Shown here: positions 1 to 6,103 of the stretch, piece by piece | Position numbering within the stretch: position 1 is the stretch's first letter | How the letters are laid out: each line of letters begins with the position of its first letter | From: Clostridiales bacterium | GTDB taxonomy: Bacteria; Bacillota; Clostridia; Caldicoprobacterales; DTU083 | Direction: 5' to 3' | NCBI GenBank assembly: GCA_012512335.1 | Contig: JAAZEK010000355.1 | Location: forward strand, 1-6,103 | Length of the DNA stretch: 6,103 nucleotides | Made by a program: the position numbers and the translations under genes | The notes under the pieces: generated by a model | The model's input: only the letters and a program-made list of their open reading frames with translations | Database searches by the model: none | Told to the model about the DNA's origin: nothing

Positions 1-140
1 GGCTAAGTTTAGCAAAATACAAGGATCGGTGTAACAGTTCACTGAAAAGTAAAATAATAAATATATTCCAGTCGCTGTTCCTGCAAAGGTTTCTTCCATA
101 TGATTTATTATTTTATGTGAACAATAGCGGATCGGTTATA

Positions 141-180
141 AAAAAACCACAAAAGACAATTATGTCTCTTATGGTTTTTT
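141..180 (-). terminator. Intrinsic terminator of the tRNA-Tyr gene
   Basis: An inverted repeat has arms at about 141-158 and 163-180 with a 4-nt loop (159-162). Read on the minus strand it ends in a run of seven T (complement of 140-146), immediately downstream of the tRNA 3' end at 184. The two imperfect positions (150/171 and 153/168) are A-C mismatches on the plus strand but G-U wobble pairs on the minus strand, so the stem is fully paired only in the minus-strand transcript. This fixes its direction and assigns it to the tRNA. Confidence 0.85.
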
Positions 181-183
181 TAT

Positions 184-268
184 TGGTGGGGGAGGACGGA
201 TTCGAACCATCGAAAGCTGAGCTAACAGATTTACAGTCTGCCCCCTTTGGCCACTTGGGTACTCCCCC
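184..268 (-). tRNA. tRNA-Tyr (anticodon GUA), CCA encoded
   Basis: On the minus strand a complete class II tRNA can be folded. The 7-bp acceptor stem pairs GGGGGAG (complement of 262-268) with CTCCCCC (complement of 188-194), followed by discriminator A (187) and an encoded CCA (184-186). The anticodon loop is CTGTAAA with GTA at plus-strand positions 232-234, on a 5-bp stem containing one G-U pair. A long variable arm with an AGC/GCT stem is characteristic of bacterial tRNA-Tyr. The T arm has the usual TTCGAAT loop on a 5-bp stem (GATGG/CCGTC). The gene stands alone with its own promoter and terminator and is divergent from the polyphosphate/CotH operon. Confidence 0.97.
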
Positions 269-295
269 AAATCAAATCTTGCATAACAATTTTCT

Positions 296-324
296 ATTAT
301 AAATCAAGAACGGGGGAAAGTCAA
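296..324 (-). promoter_or_regulatory. Sigma-A-type promoter for tRNA-Tyr
   Basis: On the minus strand TTGACT (complement of 319-324) lies exactly 17 bp upstream of a perfect TATAAT (complement of 296-301). Transcription would begin near 289, giving a leader of about 20 nt before the tRNA 5' end at 268. The match to consensus (5/6 and 6/6, ideal spacing) and its position make this a confident call. A short palindrome, TTCAC-ttt-GTGAA (333-345), lies just upstream of the -35 and could be chance. Confidence 0.88.
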
Positions 325-382
325 CGAAAAATTTCACTTTGTGAATTCTCGTGTTTTCGCGTTTTGTCATTTTAGCTTAAAT

Positions 383-422
383 TTTACATGGAATTTACAT
401 GGATTTTAAATATCTGTTTACA
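383..422 (+). promoter_or_regulatory. Ladder of TTTACA-like direct repeats; candidate PhoP (PHO-box) array
   Basis: The hexamer TTTACA occurs at 383-388, 394-399 and 417-422, with TTTAAA at 405-410. Starts are therefore spaced 11, 11 and 12 bp apart, and the first two copies extend to a 10-bp identity (TTTACATGGA). Direct repeats of TTWACA-like hexamers with about 5-bp spacers are the known binding pattern of Bacillus-type PhoP response regulators, and four in a row upstream of the -10 is the layout of activated PHO promoters. The downstream operon starts with a polyphosphate-polymerase-domain gene, which fits phosphate control. Assignment to PhoP rather than another OmpR-family regulator is inference. 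Confidence 0.5.
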
Positions 423-429
423 ATGCTTT

Positions 430-435
430 TATATT
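430..435 (+). promoter_or_regulatory. Possible -10 box of the VTC-DUF4956-CotH operon
   Basis: TATATT matches the TATAAT consensus at 5 of 6 positions and lies 7 bp after the last TTTACA hexamer (417-422). There is no good -35 at 17 bp from it, as expected for an activator-dependent promoter in which regulator boxes replace the -35. The boxes would then fall at about -20 to -59 relative to a start near 442. An alternative reading uses TTTACA 417-422 as a -35 with a weak -10 around 438-447, but no hexamer there matches well. The region is very AT-rich, so this call is tentative. Confidence 0.4.
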
Positions 436-461
436 GGTACATATATCTAATTAAAAAATTG

Positions 462-491
462 CATGTGTGCTTGTAACATGTATGCTTGTAA
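462..491 (+). repeat. Two tandem copies of a 15-bp unit in the operon leader
   Basis: CATGTGTGCTTGTAA (462-476) is followed immediately by CATGTATGCTTGTAA (477-491), with a single mismatch. It lies between the predicted transcription start and the ribosome binding site of the first gene, so it would be in the 5' untranslated leader. CATGT (462-466) could also pair with ACATG (476-480) as a short hairpin. It may be a protein-binding direct repeat or a recent small duplication; the sequence does not decide. Confidence 0.75.
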
Positions 492-522
492 TTCGTTATT
501 TTGTTTATGGGGAGGCTAGAAA

Positions 523-1230
523 ATGGCAGAAAAGACTTTGGAAGTTTCAAGATTTGAATTAAAATATCTTATAAATTTTGCTCAATATAGCAGGATTGCC
601 CATACAATTGGCTCTGCCCTAACCGAAGATAAGCATAATGGCAGTATGGGATATCTTGTAAGATCCCTCTATTTTGACAGCTATGCTAACACCGATTTTT
701 ATGAGAAGCTTGATGGCGTGGAAAACAGAAAAAAAGTGAGACTTCGGATTTATTCCCACGATGCACCTTATGTAAATTTGGAGCTAAAGAAAAAGATAGG
801 AAACAGCCAGGAAAAGAGTACAGTAATAATAAGCAGGGAAGATGCATCAGACTTAATCAACTGTAATTATGATGTGTTAACTAAATATGAGTCCTCTACT
901 GCATCTGTTATCTATAACATTATGAAGGTAAATCATCTAAGACCTGTAGTTCTAATCGAGTATAGGAGGAAAGCATTTATTCATCCGATGAATAACATAA
1001 GAATTACCCTTGATTCGGAAATTAGGTCTAGCGAGACTGATTTCAACTTATTGAAAAAGGATCTTATACTAAATCCCGTTGAGGATTACTATACATCCAT
1101 AGTTGAAATTAAGTACAACGGCTTTATTTACAAATGGATAACTGATTTAGTTCAGTCCAATGAAATAACCCTAGAGTCATACAGCAAATATTCGAATGCT
1201 CGTATGTTATTTGAGAAATACATAGCGTAA
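523..1230 (+). CDS. VTC-domain (polyphosphate polymerase domain) protein
   Basis: A 235-aa soluble protein of the VTC/CYTH-like triphosphate tunnel family. In eukaryotes the VTC4 domain polymerises polyphosphate from ATP inside a tunnel lined by basic and acidic residues. The expected strands and charged motifs are present in order: R-F-E-L-K-Y (10-15), S-L-Y-F-D (48-52), basic K-V-R-L-R-I-Y (71-77), L-E-L-K-K-K (86-91), Y-R-R-K-A-F (147-152), R-I-T-L-D (160-164), V-E-I-K-Y (194-198) and S-K-Y-S-N-A-R (221-227). No membrane segment or signal peptide is visible, so it should be cytosolic, and the length is normal for the stand-alone bacterial form. The start is supported by a strong GGGGAGG (509-515) 7 nt before the ATG. 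It is the first gene of the operon, 15 nt before the DUF4956 gene, its usual partner. The fold assignment is firm; polyphosphate synthesis in bacterial members is inferred from the eukaryotic enzyme. Confidence 0.93.
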   Translation: MAEKTLEVSRFELKYLINFAQYSRIAHTIGSALTEDKHNGSMGYLVRSLYFDSYANTDFYEKLDGVENRKKVRLRIYSHDAPYVNLELKKKIGNSQEKSTVIISREDASDLINCNYDVLTKYESSTASVIYNIMKVNHLRPVVLIEYRRKAFIHPMNNIRITLDSEIRSSETDFNLLKKDLILNPVEDYYTSIVEIKYNGFIYKWITDLVQSNEITLESYSKYSNARMLFEKYIA

Positions 1231-1245
1231 TTGGAGGAATGCTCT

Positions 1246-1911
1246 GTGAAAGAACTTTTATACAATCTTTTATATGATGGTGCTACTGTTGTACCTCTTA
1301 CCATTGCCTTGCAAAACATGGGAATTGGCCTTTTTATCGGAATTTTGATATCCATAACCTATAGGCTGACTTATACAGGTGTGGCTTATAGTAAGAAATT
1401 TAACAATTCCCTTATGATGCTATCTTTAATAACTACTATGGTGATGAATATTCTAAGCAGTAGCCTTGCCCTATCCTTAGGTATGGTTGGAGCGCTATCC
1501 ATTATTAGGTTCCGTACCGCAGTTAAGGATCCACGAGACACTACCTATATATTTTGGGCAATAGCTGCAGGCTTAGGAGCTGGTTCGTCCAATTATAATT
1601 TAGCTATAGTAGGCACTTTATTTATTGCTTTCATTACAATTATTGCTAATTTCGGTTTCAAAAGCGATGATAGCTACTTGGTTATTGTACGTGGATCAAT
1701 GGAATCCATGGATGAGGTAAGGGCAGCCTTATTTAAAGCATATAAGGCTTGTAAGCTAAGGGCTGAAACTGTAACCGACGAATATACGGAAATTGTATAT
1801 CAAGTGAAGCTTAGAGATAAAAGTCAGATTAAGAATTATGAAAGCATGAAAAAAATTAAAGGAGTTACCTTTATAAATATGGTAGCTCGGGACGGTGAAA
1901 CTCTGGGATGA
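1246..1911 (+). CDS. DUF4956 family membrane protein
   Basis: A 221-aa integral membrane protein. It carries the family hallmark at residues 77-98, a Gly-rich stretch leading into S-I-I-R-F-R-T, then V-K-D-P-R-D, followed by the hydrophobic Y-I-F-W-A-I-A-A-G-L-G. Probable membrane spans are near 24-40, 54-80, 99-112 and 116-135; residues about 143-221 form a soluble alpha/beta tail. I chose the GTG at 1246 because GGAGG (1233-1237) sits 8 nt upstream; the in-frame TTG at 1231 overlaps that site and is unlikely. The function of DUF4956 is not established. Regular pairing with VTC-domain genes suggests it is the membrane partner, perhaps a polyphosphate channel comparable in role to yeast VTC1 (inference). 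The conserved basic/acidic R-F-R..K-D-P-R-D segment would suit handling of a polyanion. Its stop codon overlaps the CotH start (ATGA, 1908-1911), implying translational coupling. Confidence 0.9.
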   Translation: MKELLYNLLYDGATVVPLTIALQNMGIGLFIGILISITYRLTYTGVAYSKKFNNSLMMLSLITTMVMNILSSSLALSLGMVGALSIIRFRTAVKDPRDTTYIFWAIAAGLGAGSSNYNLAIVGTLFIAFITIIANFGFKSDDSYLVIVRGSMESMDEVRAALFKAYKACKLRAETVTDEYTEIVYQVKLRDKSQIKNYESMKKIKGVTFINMVARDGETLG

Positions 1912-3419
1912 AAAAAACTCTTATTATCTCAGATAGGAAGAAAGGCTTTAATTTTGCATTTCTGGCTATAATTCTACTGTTGATTTTTTTATTATCCTTA
2001 GCCCAGAGGCAGGATCCAAGTGATGAGACTGTAGCCACTCTACCTTCAGTTGTTACCCAAAGTGAGAATAGCAATAGTCCCCTTGATAATAACTTGCCTA
2101 TAATTGTTATAGACACATATGGGCAGGCGATTGATGCCAATATTGACTATTCTCCTGCTATTATAAACGAGGTTGAAATGAGTCTTAGAGAACTATCACC
2201 TAGATATGAGGCTATTTTAAGGCTATATGAACCAGGTGAAAATGGATATACTTCTATTAGCCAAGCTAATGTACCAACATTAGATAAAAGAATATCTATA
2301 AATGTTCGCGGGCAATCTTCACTTGCTAATCCTAAAAAGCAATATACAATCAGGTTTATCGATGAGGATGGTATGGAAAATCCGGTTGAGCTTCTGGGAA
2401 TGCCAAAGCATGATAAGTGGGTTCTTAATGCATCCTATTCAGATAAAAGTCTTATAAGGAATTATCTCGCTTTTAAAATGGCAGGCCAGATTATGGAATA
2501 TACACCTGAAATCAGATTTGTAGAGGTGTATCTCAATGACAAGGGAGATGACAAAATAACCTTTAAAGACCATTATCTTGGTGTGTATCTTCTTATAGAA
2601 AAAATTGAGAGAGGCGAAAACCGGGTTAAGATAGAGACTAATAGTGATAATTACAGGGATATAAGCTTTATTATTGCAAGAGACAAAATTAAACAAGGTG
2701 ATATTGTACTCCAAACTAATTGGAGCAAGCTAATGGATGATTTTGTGATTGATGAATACGGCAACTTGAGAATGAGGACTGTATTAACAACTGTTTATCC
2801 AGGTGCATCATCTTTGACGGAAAACCATATATCGAAAATTGAGAACTACCTAAATGATTTTGAGTATGCCTTAATGTCCAGTGAATTTACCAGCTTTAAA
2901 AATGGATATAGACAGTTCATAGATGTGGATTCTTTTGCTGACTTAGCCATTATAAATGAGATATTTAAAAATATTGATGGCGGTGATGTCAGCACCTACT
3001 TTTATAAGGATATTGGCGGTAAGATGAAAGCTGGACCAGTTTGGGACTTTGACCTTACTCTAGGAAATACATCCGTAGCACATGCAAATGAGCCTACAGG
3101 ATTTCGTATGGTAAATACTCCGTGGTATGATAGGCTGTTTCAAGATTCTTATTTTGCCAACAGATATATTAATGCTCGATATAAGAGATTTAGGGAAACT
3201 ATTTGGCCTACAGAGAAAATATTGTCAATGATAGATGAAGCTGTAATAGAGCTAGGACCAGCGGTTTCAAGAAACCTCAACAGATGGCATGACAAGGATT
3301 TGGATTTCGATTATGAGCAGGAAATAAATCAGATTAAAGAATTCCTAAGCTTAAGATTAGACTGGATGGATGAGAATATACATTTGTTGAAAAGGTTGGT
3401 AGAAAACCAGATAGAATAG
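1908..3419 (+). CDS. CotH kinase family protein, membrane-anchored
   Basis: A 503-aa protein of the CotH family. These are atypical protein kinases; Bacillus CotH phosphorylates serines in spore coat proteins CotB and CotG. Residues 1-13 are basic and 14-32 form one hydrophobic helix, so the protein is probably an N-in signal-anchored enzyme with its domain outside. A low-complexity linker (about 35-62) precedes the domain. Family motifs in order: I-N-V-R-G-Q-S-S (131-138) with basic K143-K144, L-L-G-M-P-K..K-W-V-L-N-A (162-175), D-K-S-L-I-R-N (179-185), Y-L-G-V-Y-L-L-I-E-K-I (223-233) and G-P-V-W-D-F-D-L (376-383), whose Asp residues are the likely metal-binding site. All appear intact, so the kinase should be active. 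Many CotH proteins occur with VTC and DUF4956 genes rather than spore coat genes. No clear Shine-Dalgarno precedes the ATG, and the 4-nt overlap suggests coupled translation. No Ser-rich CotB/CotG-like substrate is visible in the window. Confidence 0.92.
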   Translation: MKKTLIISDRKKGFNFAFLAIILLLIFLLSLAQRQDPSDETVATLPSVVTQSENSNSPLDNNLPIIVIDTYGQAIDANIDYSPAIINEVEMSLRELSPRYEAILRLYEPGENGYTSISQANVPTLDKRISINVRGQSSLANPKKQYTIRFIDEDGMENPVELLGMPKHDKWVLNASYSDKSLIRNYLAFKMAGQIMEYTPEIRFVEVYLNDKGDDKITFKDHYLGVYLLIEKIERGENRVKIETNSDNYRDISFIIARDKIKQGDIVLQTNWSKLMDDFVIDEYGNLRMRTVLTTVYPGASSLTENHISKIENYLNDFEYALMSSEFTSFKNGYRQFIDVDSFADLAIINEIFKNIDGGDVSTYFYKDIGGKMKAGPVWDFDLTLGNTSVAHANEPTGFRMVNTPWYDRLFQDSYFANRYINARYKRFRETIWPTEKILSMIDEAVIELGPAVSRNLNRWHDKDLDFDYEQEINQIKEFLSLRLDWMDENIHLLKRLVENQIE

Positions 3420-3429
3420 GATGGTTTGC

Positions 3430-5571
3430 ATGTATATCAGGAGATACACTATAATATTTTTTATTTCTATAATTATTGCATCCCTCTTCCTTGTTAACCT
3501 TTATAGTAGTAATAGAAGTAAAGCAGTTAAGCGGGAGATGTATCAAATAGGCGATACGAATACATTTACTCGTATAGATAGTGATAACATACAAATATAC
3601 GAAGATAATAAATGGAGCGATATGGACCTGCGAGGTATCCGCCTGTCCTCCTTTACCCCAAGATATTCCCGCAACAAAAGTGGAGTTGATAAGTCCCTAA
3701 TATTAGATTGGCTTAATCTAATCAGCGACTTGAATGTCAATGTTATTACAATACCTAATATTCAGCCCCCCAACTTCTATAAGGCCATATATGAGTTTAA
3801 TTTTTTAAGGGAAGAACCAATTTACCTAATACATGAAGTGCAATTAAACGAAAGGGCCTTATTGAAGTACTTTGATGCATATGATACAGAGCTTATTAAG
3901 CCACTAAAGAAGGATTTAAAGAGTACAATAGATGTTATTCATGGGAGGGGTTTGCTTTTAAATAATTCAAGAAATCATACAGGAGTCTTCTTATATGATA
4001 TTTCTCCATATACCCTTGGATATATTATAGGAACCAATACAAATGCAGAGTTAGTAACCTTAACTAATTTAAAGCATAACAGCATTGAGCATTATAATGG
4101 TGAGTATTTTTCAGTATCCTCTGGCAGCCCCTTTGAGTCCTTTATAGCTGAAATTATGGATTACGCAGCTATGTATGAGATAGAAAAGTATAACGAAATA
4201 AAGCTAATATCATACTTAACTACTGGTGAAACAGATCCTTTGATTCATAAAAACGAGACAAATGTGACTAAGAACGCCAGTATTAACCTAGAGAATATAG
4301 TAGCTAAAATGTCCAATATATTTGCCAGCTATAATATTCATCCCAATGCCTATGATTTTATTGACTATGAAAATTATACAGAAGATGAACCAGCAAATAA
4401 TAATTCCTCCTATGCTGTATATTTAAAAAGATTGGCTGATTTTCATAGTATACCAATGATAGTTTCGGATATTGGAATCCCATCATCTCGGGGCATGTCT
4501 AGAATTGATATTGATGGTGGCTACAATAGGGGTAACCTAAACGAAAAAGAACAAGGTGATAATTTGGTTGAAGTGCTGGAGTTGATAACTAACTCTGGTT
4601 TTGTAGGTACAATTGTAAATTCATGGCAAGATGATTGGAGCCAATCAACCCCCTTTAATCTTTTAGAGGACCACTCTGACATTAGCTCTTCTACATATTG
4701 GTTGGATGTGCAAGCAAGCGATGAGAATTTTGGCTTACTGGCCTTTGATGCTGGAGAAAAAGAAGCCCTGGTCTACATTGATGGAGACTTTGATGAATGG
4801 GAGAATGTAAAGCCTTTATTTAATGATAAGGGAATTGAGGTAAAAGCCCTTGCAGATACCTCTTATCTTTACTTAATGCTTAGCATGGATGATTGGTCCA
4901 TGACAAACGATAGTATGTATATAGGCTTGGATGTTACTTCTAATAGTGGTTCAACACTTTGGCGAGAAACAGGAGCTAAGTTTAACCTACCTGTAGATTT
5001 TATAGTAGAGCTTGTTGGGTACAATGAATCACGTATTGTAACCCATGAAAGATCTAATCTTTTCAACTACCTATATAAATACTATTCTGTAGTAATAGAA
5101 AAACAGGACCAGGCACCTGAAAAAGACAGTGATGTATTTTCTGCCATCTACCTATTAAACCGAAAGAGCTTTTATTTTAGGGAAAGCAACAAAATAATTC
5201 CACCGGCTTATTACCAGTCTGGCAGGTTGTTATATGGAAATGGAAACCCTAAGATGGAAAACTATAATTCACTTAGCGACTTTTATAAAGAAGGAGATTC
5301 CATAGAGCTAAGAATTCCTTGGATGATTATTAATGTAAAAAATCCGCTAAGAAGAATGATTCAAACAGATTTTTACTCTAAAGGCTTGGAAAGGGAGGAT
5401 AAAATACGAAGTATAGGAATTTCAGTTTACTATGAAAAGGATAAGGAAGAAAAGATTGCTGGTGGGAAAAGATTCGTGATTCCCTCATTCAGAAATATGA
5501 AATATCATGAGCGCCTAAAGGAATCATATTATATAATTCAAAAATATTGGAATAATGAGGAAGGGAGTTAG
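3430..5571 (+). CDS. Membrane-anchored TIM-barrel glycosidase-like protein with CBM9/DOMON-like C-terminal domain
   Basis: A 713-aa protein. After R-R (4-5) a hydrophobic helix (6-23) gives an N-in anchor, leaving the rest outside. Residues about 60-425 look like a (beta/alpha)8 barrel of the GH2-like type: V-N-V-I-T-I-P then P-P-N-F-Y (113-117), P-I-Y-L-I-H (130-135), S-P-Y-T-L-G-Y-I-I-G (192-201), T-D-P-L-I-H (268-273), I-G-I-P-S-S-R-G (348-355) and N-S-W-Q-D-D-W (397-403). The positions where related barrels, as I recall them, carry catalytic glutamates read G-T-N-T (201-204) and S-D-I-G (346-349), so activity is doubtful. From Y-I-D-G-D-F-D-E-W (449-457) onward the protein looks like a CBM9/DOMON-like beta-sandwich, usually a carbohydrate-binding fold. 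Start choice: AGGATGG (3418-3424) serves ATG 3430, whereas the in-frame ATG at 3421 has no site. It follows cotH by 10 nt. Family placement is from motif memory; substrate unknown. Confidence 0.75.
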   Translation: MYIRRYTIIFFISIIIASLFLVNLYSSNRSKAVKREMYQIGDTNTFTRIDSDNIQIYEDNKWSDMDLRGIRLSSFTPRYSRNKSGVDKSLILDWLNLISDLNVNVITIPNIQPPNFYKAIYEFNFLREEPIYLIHEVQLNERALLKYFDAYDTELIKPLKKDLKSTIDVIHGRGLLLNNSRNHTGVFLYDISPYTLGYIIGTNTNAELVTLTNLKHNSIEHYNGEYFSVSSGSPFESFIAEIMDYAAMYEIEKYNEIKLISYLTTGETDPLIHKNETNVTKNASINLENIVAKMSNIFASYNIHPNAYDFIDYENYTEDEPANNNSSYAVYLKRLADFHSIPMIVSDIGIPSSRGMSRIDIDGGYNRGNLNEKEQGDNLVEVLELITNSGFVGTIVNSWQDDWSQSTPFNLLEDHSDISSSTYWLDVQASDENFGLLAFDAGEKEALVYIDGDFDEWENVKPLFNDKGIEVKALADTSYLYLMLSMDDWSMTNDSMYIGLDVTSNSGSTLWRETGAKFNLPVDFIVELVGYNESRIVTHERSNLFNYLYKYYSVVIEKQDQAPEKDSDVFSAIYLLNRKSFYFRESNKIIPPAYYQSGRLLYGNGNPKMENYNSLSDFYKEGDSIELRIPWMIINVKNPLRRMIQTDFYSKGLEREDKIRSIGISVYYEKDKEEKIAGGKRFVIPSFRNMKYHERLKESYYIIQKYWNNEEGS

Positions 5572-5575
5572 AATA

Positions 5576-6103
5576 ATGACAACATATCTGTTCTATGTAG
5601 CCTTTACCAGCTTTGTGGTTGTAATGCTAATTATGGGACTATTTTTCATAACATCAATGTGGCTAAATAATTCTTTCAAAGCAAGGGTTGATAGAAAAAC
5701 AAGGGATTACAGGGAACTAATCCATATGCATTTTAGTAATCCTAGTAATGTCAGCGATGAAGACATAGGCCATGTAAAGAAATTAATTTCTAGTAAGGCG
5801 GGTCTATTGGGATTTTACAAGGTATATAAGGAATACCTAGATACATACGGATTTTATGAAGAAATAAGAAGTTATAATAACCAGGTAATTGAGTTTAAAA
5901 TGTTAATCAAAAATAAGATAGTAAGAAGCAAGTATAGAAAAAGCTACATACTTTTTTTAATGTCAGAATTCAGGTTAAATACCAAGGAAGTAATAGAATA
6001 CGCTCTGGATGCTTTGGATAGTGATAGTATTTATGTAAGGTATAATGCCCTTAAGCTGATAAGAAACAGCGGTAATACATCTGCTTTTCTTGATGCCTTA
6101 GAA
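5576..6103 (+). CDS. N-terminal part of a membrane-anchored HEAT-repeat-like protein (cut by window edge)
   Basis: An open frame of 176 codons that continues past the end of the window; it has no stop inside. GGGAG (5563-5567) lies 8 nt before the ATG, and the gap from the previous stop is 4 nt, so it belongs to the operon. Residues 5-28 form one strong hydrophobic helix, followed by a basic segment (K-A-R-V-D-R-K-T-R, 35-43), which suggests N-out, C-in topology with a cytosolic body. The body is highly helical, and from about 120 onward it reads like HEAT-type repeats: Y-I-L-F-L-M-S-E-F (124-132) followed by V-I-E-Y-A-L-D-A-L-D (138-147), then Y-V-R-Y-N-A-L-K-L-I (152-161). Such proteins usually act as scaffolds. 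Similar anchors are found beside glycosyltransferases in polysaccharide loci, but no such gene lies within this window. Specific function not recognised. Confidence 0.75.
   Translation, partial: MTTYLFYVAFTSFVVVMLIMGLFFITSMWLNNSFKARVDRKTRDYRELIHMHFSNPSNVSDEDIGHVKKLISSKAGLLGFYKVYKEYLDTYGFYEEIRSYNNQVIEFKMLIKNKIVRSKYRKSYILFLMSEFRLNTKEVIEYALDALDSDSIYVRYNALKLIRNSGNTSAFLDALE

Noticed and set aside
1..99. Minus-strand frame starting at ATG (99-97) and open for 33 codons to the window edge
   Set aside because: There is no Shine-Dalgarno upstream, no recognisable motif, and it lies just beyond the tRNA terminator. It is too short to call, though a gene continuing outside the window cannot be excluded.
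23..136. GGATCGGT repeated at 23-30 and 129-136
   Set aside because: Two 8-bp copies 106 bp apart with no shared flanks or mobile-element features; likely chance.
3..302. Plus-strand frame open for 99 codons from the window edge, including an ATG at 117
   Set aside because: Its second half is the antisense of the tRNA-Tyr gene and its terminator, a common source of spurious ORFs. No ribosome binding site precedes the ATG, and the first half has no recognisable protein character.
350..373. Three 8-bp steps ending in TTTT (CGTGTTTT, CGCGTTTT, GTCATTTT)
   Set aside because: The units share little beyond the T-tracts, which are expected by chance in an AT-rich intergenic region, and they have no clear relation to either promoter.
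1231..1245. TTG at 1231 as the start of the DUF4956 protein
   Set aside because: The TTG directly abuts the GGAGG at 1233-1237, which is properly spaced for the GTG at 1246. The five extra residues are not part of the family sequence.
3421..3429. ATG at 3421 as the start of the barrel protein
   Set aside because: It follows the cotH stop by one base with no spaced ribosome binding site, whereas ATG 3430 has AGGATGG 5 nt upstream. It remains possible by coupled translation and adds only three residues.
1152..5066. Several minus-strand open frames of 65-91 codons inside the operon genes
   Set aside because: They are antisense to well-supported genes and their translations show no recognisable protein motifs.

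Overview
The window looks like a piece of chromosome from a low-GC Gram-positive bacterium (Bacillota, most likely Clostridia). The DNA is AT-rich, genes are preceded by GGAGG-type ribosome binding sites, the tRNA has its CCA encoded and a U-tract terminator, and the protein families present are typical of Firmicutes. The genus cannot be named from sequence alone.

Layout. The first 300 bases hold a tRNA-Tyr(GUA) gene on the minus strand with a complete unit: a TTGACT-17-TATAAT promoter, an 85-nt class II tRNA and an intrinsic terminator. Positions 1-139 contain nothing I can support. A divergent intergenic region (about 269-522) separates the tRNA from a tightly packed plus-strand operon. It carries a ladder of TTTACA-like hexamers at 11-12 bp steps (383-422), a possible -10 box (430-435) and a 15-bp tandem repeat (462-491).

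The operon runs from 523 past the window end. It contains: (1) a soluble VTC-type polyphosphate polymerase-domain protein; (2) a DUF4956 membrane protein; (3) a membrane-anchored CotH-family kinase; (4) a large membrane-anchored protein with a TIM-barrel glycosidase-like domain and a C-terminal CBM9/DOMON-like domain; (5) the start of a membrane protein with HEAT-like helical repeats, cut by the window edge. Gaps are -4 to +15 nt with no internal terminator, so these are very probably co-transcribed.

How they may work together (inference). A cytosolic VTC domain beside a small multi-span membrane protein resembles the eukaryotic VTC4/VTC1 arrangement, in which polyphosphate is made and threaded through a membrane. 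The CotH kinase and the glycosidase-like protein both have N-in signal anchors and should face outside. The set could be an envelope system linking polyphosphate or phosphate metabolism to modification of a surface polymer. The hexamer ladder resembles a PhoP (PHO regulon) binding array, which would place the operon under phosphate control. None of this is proven here; the family assignments of the first three genes are strong and the systems-level reading is a hypothesis.
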